A DNA stretch of 13,366 bases from Chloroflexota bacterium. GTDB lineage: Bacteria > Chloroflexota > Dormibacteria > CF-121. The translations under genes and the position numbers were made by a program. The first letter of the stretch is position 1, and every line of letters begins with the position of its first letter. The DNA lies in assembly GCA_005889285.1 (NCBI GenBank), contig VBFF01000037.1:1-13366 (forward strand). Reading direction: 5' to 3'. Under the pieces are notes generated by a model. It saw nothing but the letters and a program-made list of their open reading frames with translations. It made no database searches and was not told the origin of the DNA. Shown piece after piece: positions 6,787-12,535 of the stretch.

Positions 6787-6811
6787 AAGACGCGCCGAGT
6801 CTAGCGCGCTT
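6787..6811 (-). terminator. Weak hairpin just after ispH
   Basis: On the minus strand AAGCGCG (6811-6805) can pair with CGCGTCTT (6794-6787) with one bulge and a 10-nt loop, followed by the fairly T-rich TTTGACGTTCTTCTTTC. It begins three bases after the ispH stop. It could end the ispH transcript before the membrane protein gene. Confidence 0.35.
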
Positions 6812-6813
6812 GG

Positions 6814-7674
6814 CTAAACAGCTTCCAGGTACTCGATGACCTGACGGGTCAGCTGGGTCGGCGTCGAGGCGCCGGAGGTAACGCCCACGCGCGTCTTCCC
6901 CTCCAGCCACTCGGGCCTGATGTCTTTCGCGGTATCCACCAGGTAGGCCGGCTTGTGCGCCAACTCCTTGACGACCTGCACCAAGCGCTTGGAGTTCGAG
7001 CTGCGCTCGCTGCCGACGACGATGACGACGTCGCACTCCTTGGCCGCCTCCACAGCCGCCTCCTGACGATCCTGCGTCGCCCGGCAGATCTCGTTGTAAG
7101 CCTCCGACTGCGGGTACTTGTCGCGCACCCGTTTGATCATGGATGCCGTGTCCCAGATGCTCAGCGTCGTTTGGCAGGTGACGGCAATCTTTGCATTCGT
7201 GATGTCGAGCGCGTCGACGTCCTGCGGGTCCTGCACCAGGTGAACTTTGCCGGGTGCCTCGCCGATCACGCCTTCAGGCTCGGGGTGGCCGCGGCGACCG
7301 ATGTAGACGACGTCGTAGCCACGCTCGACCAGGTCTTTGACGAGATCATGAGTGACGACGACGTCGGAGCAGGTTGCGTCCACCATGTTGAGACCGCGCG
7401 CAGCGGCCTTGGCCTTGACCGCCGGCGAGACGCCGTGCGCGGTGAAGATCACGGTCCCGCCGTCGATCGTGTCCAGGCCCTCGAGCCGGTTGTCGCTGTC
7501 GACCAGCTCGATGCCGTTTTCCTGCAGCTCGTCGGTCACATGCGTGTTGTGGACGAGGTAGCCGAGCATCCGGACCTTCTCGCCGGGGCGGGCCTTGGCG
7601 GTCTGCTTGGCGGCGCGGATCGCTTCGACGACGCCGTGGCAGTAGCCACGCGGCGTGATCTTGAGGACGTCCAC
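6814..7674 (-). CDS. ispH: 4-hydroxy-3-methylbut-2-enyl diphosphate reductase
   Basis: Last enzyme of the MEP isoprenoid pathway. It reductively dehydroxylates HMBPP to IPP and DMAPP using an oxygen-sensitive iron-sulfur cluster. The 286-residue protein has the three cluster cysteines C12 (RGYCHGV), C102 (DATCSDV) and C197 (EICRATQDRQ). It also has the substrate-binding residues H42, H80 (TAHGVSP), H130 and E132 (GHPEPEG), the TCQTTLS stretch (166-172), SERSSNS (222-228) and TSGASTP (266-272). All key positions are present and the length is typical. The start is GTG 7674. There is no good ribosome binding site, but TAGACT ends 6 bases upstream, suggesting a leaderless message. No other isoprenoid gene is nearby. 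Confidence 0.97.
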   Translation of the reverse strand: MDVLKITPRGYCHGVVEAIRAAKQTAKARPGEKVRMLGYLVHNTHVTDELQENGIELVDSDNRLEGLDTIDGGTVIFTAHGVSPAVKAKAAARGLNMVDATCSDVVVTHDLVKDLVERGYDVVYIGRRGHPEPEGVIGEAPGKVHLVQDPQDVDALDITNAKIAVTCQTTLSIWDTASMIKRVRDKYPQSEAYNEICRATQDRQEAAVEAAKECDVVIVVGSERSSNSKRLVQVVKELAHKPAYLVDTAKDIRPEWLEGKTRVGVTSGASTPTQLTRQVIEYLEAV

Positions 7675-7680
7675 GCTTCG

Positions 7681-7686
7681 AGTCTA
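7681..7686 (-). promoter_or_regulatory. Candidate -10 (TAGACT) of a leaderless ispH transcript
   Basis: On the minus strand TAGACT is separated from GTG 7674 by CGAAGC only. That spacing places the transcription start at or next to the start codon. A TTCACC 15 bases upstream is a poor -35. Confidence 0.4.
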
Positions 7687-7708
7687 CCCGTGGTTCTGAC
7701 GGGTGAAG

Positions 7709-7838
7709 CTATCGAGGCGTGACGAGCGCGTGACGACGGATCGGCTTGGGAACCGGTGGCGGCCGTTCCGGGGTTGGTGGCGGCGGTGGCGGCTTCGTGC
7801 CGGGAACCGGCTCCGGCTCACCCGGAGGTGCCGGCTCC
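7709..7838 (-). other. Proline-rich frame directly after the 63-aa gene
   Basis: Minus-strand reading, +1 relative to the 63-residue membrane protein, gives about 43 residues of which 19 are proline (for example EPEPVPGTKPPPPPPTPERP and PPVPKPIRR) before a TAG at 7709. It has no start codon or ribosome binding site of its own. It looks like a periplasmic Pro-rich tail that a frameshift would join to the membrane protein. It may equally be non-coding low-complexity DNA built of GGTGGCGGC-type units. Confidence 0.3.
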
Positions 7839-8030
7839 CTAACCAATGACGATCGGGCCCGAGGAGAAGTTGATGATCTTGAGAAACGCCAGGATACTGA
7901 CCGCGGCCAGCACCGTGAGGAATCCGCCGACGATGTAGGACGCAAGCCGGTGACGGGTGAAGACGGCGAGGCCCAGCAACAGCAGGACGATGGCCACCAG
8001 GATGTTCGCGAAATTAATGTCGACTTTCAA
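7839..8030 (-). CDS. Small membrane protein, 63 aa, TTG start
   Basis: A 63-residue protein with two hydrophobic segments, about 8-24 (ANILVAIVLLLLGLAVF) and about 30-52 (ASYIVGGFLTVLAAVSILAF), joined by a short basic turn (TRHRL), so a two-helix hairpin in the membrane. The start is decided by the ribosome binding site: a full GGAGGT (8041-8036) lies 5 bases before TTG 8030, and there is no ATG or GTG in the frame. It begins 24 bases after the stop of the gamma-lyase gene, so it may be co-transcribed with cbs. I do not recognise the family. A proline-rich frame continues beyond its stop in another phase. Confidence 0.75.
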   Translation of the reverse strand: MKVDINFANILVAIVLLLLGLAVFTRHRLASYIVGGFLTVLAAVSILAFLKIINFSSGPIVIG

Positions 8031-8035
8031 TGCTC

Positions 8036-8041
8036 ACCTCC
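8036..8041 (-). promoter_or_regulatory. Ribosome binding site deciding the TTG start
   Basis: GGAGGT on the minus strand, 5 bases before TTG 8030, is the strongest Shine-Dalgarno on this strand of the window. It is what makes the 63-residue frame a credible gene. Confidence 0.8.
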
Positions 8042-8054
8042 TTATGGTTGAGCT

Positions 8055-9215
8055 TCACGCCTGCGCCAGTGCTCGGTCAAGGTCTGAGATCAGATCGGCC
8101 ACGTCCTCGATGCCGACCGAGATGCGAACCAGGCCATCGGCCACTCCGTGTGCTCGCCGCGTTTCGGCCGGGATGGAGGCGTGCGTCATCACCGCCGGTA
8201 GCTCGATCAATGACTCCACCCCGCCGAGGCTCTCCGCGAGCGTGAATAGCTGGGTCCGCTCGACGACGCGGCGCGCGGGCTCGAGCCCGCCCTTGACCTC
8301 GAAGGAGATCATGCCGCCAAAGCCGGACATCTGGCGTTGGGCGAGCTCGCGCTGGGGATTCTTGGGCAAGCCCGGATAGAAGACGCGCGCCACCTTGGGA
8401 TGTTCGCTGAGGAACGCGGCCACCAGCCGCGCATTGCGGTCATGCTCGCGCATCCGGATGGCGAGCGTCTTGAGGCCGCGCAACACCAACCAGGCATCCA
8501 TCGGTCCCGGCACGCCGCCGACCGCGTTTTGCAGGAAGGCCAACCGCTCGAAAAGGTCGTCCCGGTTGACGACCAGCGTGCCCCCGATCACGTCGCTGTG
8601 GCCGCCAAGGTACTTGGTCGCGCTGTGCACCACGATGTCGGCGCCCAGCGACAAGGGTCGCTGGAAGTACGGGCTCATGAAGGTGTTGTCGGCCACGAGG
8701 AGCGCCTGCCGGGCGTGCGCCAGCTTGCTGACCGCATTAATGTCGACCAGCTTGAGGAGCGGGTTGGTCGGCGATTCAATCCAAACCATTCGCGTGCGAC
8801 CGGTCATTGCCTTCTCGACCGCGGCGAGGTCGGAGCCGTCGACGAAGGAAAAGGTGAGCCCCATCGGTTCCAGCACGCGGCGGAACAGCCGGTAGCTGCC
8901 TCCATAGAGATCGTCGACCGCGAGCGTGTGGTCGCCCGGCTTGAGCAGCTGCATGACCGTGGCCTCCGCCGCCATGCCGGAGGCGAACGCCAGCCCGTGG
9001 GCGCCGCCTTCCAGGGCGGCGATGCACTGCTCAAGGGCGGCGCGCGTCGGATTCCCGGTCCGCGAGTACTCGTAGCCGCGATGCTTGCCGAGCGCGTCCT
9101 GGGCAAAGGTCGAAGTCTGGTAGATGGGCACCACGACCGCCCCCGTCGCCGGGTCGGGCGCCTGGCCCGCGTGGATCGCCCGGGTCGCAAACCCGGGCGT
9201 GCCTTCGGCGCTCAC
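8055..9215 (-). CDS. Cystathionine gamma-lyase / gamma-synthase family PLP enzyme
   Basis: A 386-residue Cys/Met-metabolism PLP enzyme. Visible signatures are YEYSRTGNPTRAALE (48-62), the cofactor-contacting FASGMAA (77-83), ESPTNPLL (147-154), VADNTF (174-179), the Schiff-base lysine K201 in HSATKYLGGHSD, and SLGGVESL (329-336) followed by MTHASIP. The frame is open well upstream, but the family N-terminus (FATRAIHAGQ) begins right after GTG 9215, and that GTG overlaps the cbs stop (GTGA, 9212-9215). I therefore place the start there; the upstream extension is antisense-free but overlaps cbs and is not homologous. The family contains lyases and synthases that are hard to separate by eye. Linkage to cbs favours the lyase, completing reverse transsulfuration from homocysteine to cysteine. 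Confidence 0.93.
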   Translation of the reverse strand: MSAEGTPGFATRAIHAGQAPDPATGAVVVPIYQTSTFAQDALGKHRGYEYSRTGNPTRAALEQCIAALEGGAHGLAFASGMAAEATVMQLLKPGDHTLAVDDLYGGSYRLFRRVLEPMGLTFSFVDGSDLAAVEKAMTGRTRMVWIESPTNPLLKLVDINAVSKLAHARQALLVADNTFMSPYFQRPLSLGADIVVHSATKYLGGHSDVIGGTLVVNRDDLFERLAFLQNAVGGVPGPMDAWLVLRGLKTLAIRMREHDRNARLVAAFLSEHPKVARVFYPGLPKNPQRELAQRQMSGFGGMISFEVKGGLEPARRVVERTQLFTLAESLGGVESLIELPAVMTHASIPAETRRAHGVADGLVRISVGIEDVADLISDLDRALAQA

Positions 9216-10585
9216 CGGGAGGCGCGGGTGTGCGCCATGAACTCGAGCAAATCGACACGGGTGATGATCCCGACCGGCCGCTCGGCCTCCATCACGACCA
9301 GGGCGGTCGCACCTCCGAGCAGCGCATTGAAGGCCTCGTCGACGTGGGCTCCGGCGGCGATCGTCGGAAACGGCCCGTCCATCGCGGCGCCCACGGTGGT
9401 CTCGATCAAGCCGGGATCGCGATAGACGCGATCGAGTAGCGTGCGCTCCTGAATGCTTCCCACCAGCTTGCCCGCGCCACTGCCGTCTTCGGTGACCGGC
9501 ATCTGTGAGATCCCGTATTCCTGGAGCAGGTCGATGGCACGACCCACCTTCTCTTTGGACGAAACCGTGATCAATTCCGGCATCTCGCGCTCGCGCACGG
9601 CGACGACGTCGTGCACCATCTGGCGCGGGAAGCGTTCGAAGAAACCGTTCTGGCGCATCCACTCGTCGTTGTAGATCTTGCTGAGGTTGTTGCGACCCGT
9701 GTCGGGCAGGATGACGACCATCACCGTCTTCTCGTCGAGGCCGCGCGCCACCTCCATCGCCGCCTTCATGGCGGTCCCCGACGAGCCACCCACCAGGATC
9801 CCCTCTTCGCGCGTGATGCGCCGGGCCGTGAGAAAGGAATCGCGGTCGTTGACCTGGATGATGCGGTCGATCAGTTTCAGGTCGATGGTGCCGGGGATGA
9901 AGTCCTCGCCGATCCCCTCCACCTTGTAGGGCTTGATGGTGTCGCCCGAATAGAGGGAGCCTTCCGGGTCGGCGCCGACGATCATCACCGCCGGCTTCTT
10001 TTCCTTGAGGAAGCGGGCCACACCCGTGATGGTGCCGCCGGTTCCCAGGCCGCCGACCACCACGTCGACCTTACCGTCCGTCTGCTCCCAGATTTCCGGA
10101 CCGGTCGTTTCATAGTGCGCCTGCGGGTTGGCCTGGTTGAAGTACTGGTTCGGCTGGAAGGCGCCCGGAATCTCGTGGCTCAGCCGTTCCGCGACCGAGT
10201 AGTAGCTTTCGGGCGACTCGCGCGGAACAGCGGTCGGACAGACCACCACTTCGGCGCCGTACGCCCGGAAGAGGGCAATCTTCTCCGGCGACTGCTTATC
10301 CGCCATCACGAAGATCATCCGGTAACCCTTCAGTGCCGCCGCGATGGCCAGCGCGTGACCGGTATTGCCGGAAGTCGGTTCGACGATGGTGCCGCCCGGC
10401 TTCAGCAGACCGCGGCGTTCGGCATCCTCGATCATCCGGAGCCCGATCCGATCCTTGACGCTGCCGCCGGGGTTGAGCGTCTCCACCTTCGCCAGGATGG
10501 TGGGACGGAGCCCGGCGGTGATGCGCTGGAGCCGCACCAGCGGCGTGTGCCCGACGGCCTCCAGGATGCTGCCCAGGACCTGCAC
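9212..10585 (-). CDS. cbs: Cystathionine beta-synthase with C-terminal CBS domain pair
   Basis: A 457-residue fold-type II PLP enzyme that condenses homocysteine with serine (or an activated serine) to cystathionine. Residues about 1-315 are the catalytic core: GGSVKDR with PLP lysine K44, TSGNTG (71-76), the phosphate-binding loop GGLGTGGT (178-185), and GGSSGTA (267-272) with the serine that faces the pyridine nitrogen. Residues about 325-452 form a tandem CBS domain (ITVSSKEKVGRAIDLL...; FPTIAAGAHVDEAFNALL...GIITRVDLLEF), which in other enzymes senses adenosyl compounds such as SAM or AMP. There is no N-terminal heme domain, as is usual in bacteria. The start is GTG 10585 with no ribosome binding site; TACAAT lies 8 bases before it. 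It overlaps the downstream gamma-lyase gene by 4 nt. Confidence 0.94.
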   Translation of the reverse strand: MQVLGSILEAVGHTPLVRLQRITAGLRPTILAKVETLNPGGSVKDRIGLRMIEDAERRGLLKPGGTIVEPTSGNTGHALAIAAALKGYRMIFVMADKQSPEKIALFRAYGAEVVVCPTAVPRESPESYYSVAERLSHEIPGAFQPNQYFNQANPQAHYETTGPEIWEQTDGKVDVVVGGLGTGGTITGVARFLKEKKPAVMIVGADPEGSLYSGDTIKPYKVEGIGEDFIPGTIDLKLIDRIIQVNDRDSFLTARRITREEGILVGGSSGTAMKAAMEVARGLDEKTVMVVILPDTGRNNLSKIYNDEWMRQNGFFERFPRQMVHDVVAVREREMPELITVSSKEKVGRAIDLLQEYGISQMPVTEDGSGAGKLVGSIQERTLLDRVYRDPGLIETTVGAAMDGPFPTIAAGAHVDEAFNALLGGATALVVMEAERPVGIITRVDLLEFMAHTRASR

Positions 10586-10593
10586 TGGGCCCC

Positions 10594-10609
10594 ATTGTAT
10601 GCGTAGAAT
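10594..10609. promoter_or_regulatory. Divergent promoter: back-to-back -10 elements
   Basis: The 53-bp gap between cbs and the ThDP operon contains TACAAT on the minus strand (10599-10594), 8 bases before the cbs GTG, and TAGAAT on the plus strand (10604-10609), 29 bases before the TTG at 10639. Only four bases separate the two hexamers. Convincing -35 hexamers are absent in both directions. RNA polymerase could hardly occupy both at once, so the two operons may compete. Confidence 0.55.
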
Positions 10610-10638
10610 CGGCCTCAGTTCAGACGAGGGAGGGAACC

Positions 10639-11157
10639 TTGCCGGTATCGGTGGCCAATTCGCAGGTGGTCTACGACGCCATGAAGGGCGTCGGCATCAC
10701 GCTGCTGAGCGCGCTTCCGGAGACCTGGCTGGTGCACCTGGTCCGGATGGCCGATGAGGACCCGGCGATGACGCTGGTCCGGCTCGCCAAGGAGGAAGAA
10801 GGGGTCGGGGTTTCCGCCGGGGCCCATTTCGCGGGGGCCAGGTCGGCGATGTTGCTGCAGAACCACGGCTTCCTGCAGGCGATCAACGGTATCGTCGGGA
10901 TCTCGCTCCTCTACAAGATCCCGCTCCTGATGCTGATCACGGATCGTGGCAGCTTCGGCGAGAAGGATCCCTGGCAGACGGAAGGCGGCAAGTACACCCG
11001 GCCGGTGCTCGATGCCTTGCACATTGCGCACGACGACCTGCGGCGACCCGACGAGGTGGAGGCGAAGATCGCCCACGCCATGACGCTCGCCCAGGCCTCG
11101 CTCTCCCCCGTAGCCCTGCTGCTCCAACGCGACCTGATGTGGGAGGAGCCGAATTGA
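10639..11157 (+). CDS. ThDP-dependent 2-oxoacid decarboxylase, alpha subunit (ComD-like)
   Basis: A 172-residue protein corresponding to the N-terminal (pyrimidine-binding) half of ThDP decarboxylases, as in the alpha subunit of sulfopyruvate decarboxylase or phosphonopyruvate decarboxylase. The KEEEGVGVSAGAHFAG stretch (51-66) holds the glutamate that activates the thiamine ring, and MLLQNHGFLQAING (71-84) matches the conserved QNxG region. TTG 10639 is chosen because GGAGG (10629-10633) lies 5 bases before it; an in-frame GTG at 10651 is less well placed. The beta subunit follows with a 4-nt overlap. The coenzyme M genes normally accompanying comDE are absent, so the substrate is probably another 2-oxo acid. 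Confidence 0.88.
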   Translation: MPVSVANSQVVYDAMKGVGITLLSALPETWLVHLVRMADEDPAMTLVRLAKEEEGVGVSAGAHFAGARSAMLLQNHGFLQAINGIVGISLLYKIPLLMLITDRGSFGEKDPWQTEGGKYTRPVLDALHIAHDDLRRPDEVEAKIAHAMTLAQASLSPVALLLQRDLMWEEPN

Positions 11158-11753
11158 AACGCCTCGATTGCCTGAAGGCCATCTACCCGCGGCTCGAAGG
11201 CTGCGCCGTCGTCACCATCATGGGCGCGGTCGCCGCCGAGCTCTACTCCCTCGGGCACCGCGCCAACTTCTTCTACCTCGAGCACGCCATGGGCCTCGCC
11301 TCCTCGGTCGGCCTCGGCATCGCGCTCGCGCAGCCGAAGCGCAAAGTCGTGGTGATCGACGGCGATGGCTCGGTCTTGATGAACCTCGGTGGGCTGACGA
11401 CGCTGGCGCGCTCGCGGCCGAACAACCTGGTCCACCTCATCTTCGACAACGAAACCCTCCTTTCCGTCGGCGGCGGCGCCCCGGGTGGCTACAAGTGGTT
11501 CACGACCGCGACCGCCACCGGAACTGACCTTGCCGGGATCGCCAGGGCAGCCGGGTTTCCCCGGGCGCAGATGGTGCGCGAGCTGGGGGATTTCGAAGAG
11601 GCGGCACTCGACGCCATCGACGGCGACCAGCTGAGCTGTATCGTCGCCAAGGTCGATGCCGAGATGCCGAAAAGCTTCTTGATCGACGTCCACATGCTCG
11701 AGAACCGCTTCGAGTTTCCGCGGGCGCTGCAAACAAAGGGAGGAGTGAATTGA
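11154..11753 (+). CDS. ThDP-dependent 2-oxoacid decarboxylase, beta subunit (ComE-like)
   Basis: A 199-residue protein corresponding to the C-terminal (diphosphate-binding) half. The ThDP/Mg motif begins at GDGS (70-73, D71) and ends at FDNE with N99. LEHAMGLASSVGLGIALAQP (42-61) is the expected helix before it. The start is TTG 11154, which overlaps the alpha stop (TTGA) and is preceded by GGGAGGAG (11141-11148) at a spacing of 5; a GTG at 11139 lies before that ribosome binding site and is rejected. Alpha and beta should assemble into one active site at their interface, so coupling their translation makes sense. The substrate cannot be read from the sequence. Confidence 0.9.
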   Translation: MKRLDCLKAIYPRLEGCAVVTIMGAVAAELYSLGHRANFFYLEHAMGLASSVGLGIALAQPKRKVVVIDGDGSVLMNLGGLTTLARSRPNNLVHLIFDNETLLSVGGGAPGGYKWFTTATATGTDLAGIARAAGFPRAQMVRELGDFEEAALDAIDGDQLSCIVAKVDAEMPKSFLIDVHMLENRFEFPRALQTKGGVN

Positions 11754-12535
11754 GTACGCGCATCGATAGCCTGGCGTCCTTCGTCGAGGGCCTGACCTCC
11801 GGTTCCATTGACGTCATCGACCTGACCCAACCGCTGTCGGAGCGCACGCCGATGATCCAGCTTCCACCGCCTTTCGCCAACACGCCGAACTGGAAGACGC
11901 ACGAGATCAGCCGCTACGACGAGAAAGGCCCGGCCTGGTACTGGAACTGGTTCGAAGGCGGCGAACATGCCGGCACCCACTTCGACGCCCCCATCCACTG
12001 GGTCACCGGTAAGGACAAGGACGATGTCTCGCAGGTTCCGGTCAGGCGGCTGATCGGCCCCGCGGTCGTCATCGACAAGTCGAAGGAGGCGCAGGCCAAT
12101 CCGGATTACCTCCTGACCCTGAATGACATCCGCGCCTTCGAGCGAGAGCACGGGCCGTCCCCCAAGGGCTCCTGGTTGCTCTATCGCACTGGCTGGGACG
12201 CGCGGGCCAATGACCAGAAAGCCTTCCTGAATGCGAACGAGACCGGACCGCATACACCAGGCATCGACATCGAGCTTGCCCAATGGCTGGCGAGCGAGAG
12301 CCCCTTTAACGGCGTCGGCGTGGAGACGGTCGGCACTGACGCGGGCGCGGCGCACTCCTTCAACCCACCTTTCCCCTGCCACCGGTTTCTGCTGGGCGCC
12401 AACAAATATGGACTGACCCAGCTCGCCAACCTGTCGACGCTGCCACCAACGGGCGCGGTTCTGGTGGTCGCGCCCCTGAAGCTGGTCAAAGGGTCGGGCA
12501 GCCCCTGCCGGGCGCTGGCCCTGGTTCAGCGATAG
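11750..12535 (+). CDS. Cyclase-family metal hydrolase (isatin-hydrolase/KynB-like)
   Basis: A 261-residue metal-dependent hydrolase of the cyclase/kynurenine formamidase family. The family metal-binding motif HAGTHFDAPIH is at 73-83 (H73, H77, D79, H83), with a second conserved region HRFLLGANKYGLTQLANL (211-228). In KynB-type binuclear enzymes that second region usually carries a glutamate where Q224 stands here. That change recalls the mononuclear Mn isatin hydrolase branch, which opens an oxindole ring to a 2-oxo acid; I am recalling this, not aligning it. TTG 11750 overlaps the beta-subunit stop (TTGA), with GGGAGGAG just upstream. Other members open lactones, formamides or carbamate-type rings, so the exact substrate is unknown. 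Confidence 0.88.
   Translation: MSTRIDSLASFVEGLTSGSIDVIDLTQPLSERTPMIQLPPPFANTPNWKTHEISRYDEKGPAWYWNWFEGGEHAGTHFDAPIHWVTGKDKDDVSQVPVRRLIGPAVVIDKSKEAQANPDYLLTLNDIRAFEREHGPSPKGSWLLYRTGWDARANDQKAFLNANETGPHTPGIDIELAQWLASESPFNGVGVETVGTDAGAAHSFNPPFPCHRFLLGANKYGLTQLANLSTLPPTGAVLVVAPLKLVKGSGSPCRALALVQR

Noticed and set aside
7740..7835. Gly-rich plus-strand protein (GGGGGGFVPGTGSGSPGGAG)
   Set aside because: It is the complement of the proline-rich stretch, has no ribosome binding site, and runs antisense into the well-supported 63-residue gene.
8337..9425. 362-codon plus-strand frame opposite the gamma-lyase gene
   Set aside because: It is a GC-driven shadow: His/Arg/Gly-rich, no motif, and fully antisense to a gene with clear catalytic signatures.
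9216..9662. Long N-terminal extension of the gamma-lyase frame (open from 9662)
   Set aside because: It lies wholly inside cbs in another frame, has Arg-rich nonsense composition, and the family N-terminus begins right at GTG 9215, which overlaps the cbs stop.
9611..10606. 331-codon plus-strand frame opposite cbs
   Set aside because: Same kind of antisense shadow, with Asp/His/Arg-rich low-complexity content and no ribosome binding site. Cbs on the other strand has all family motifs.
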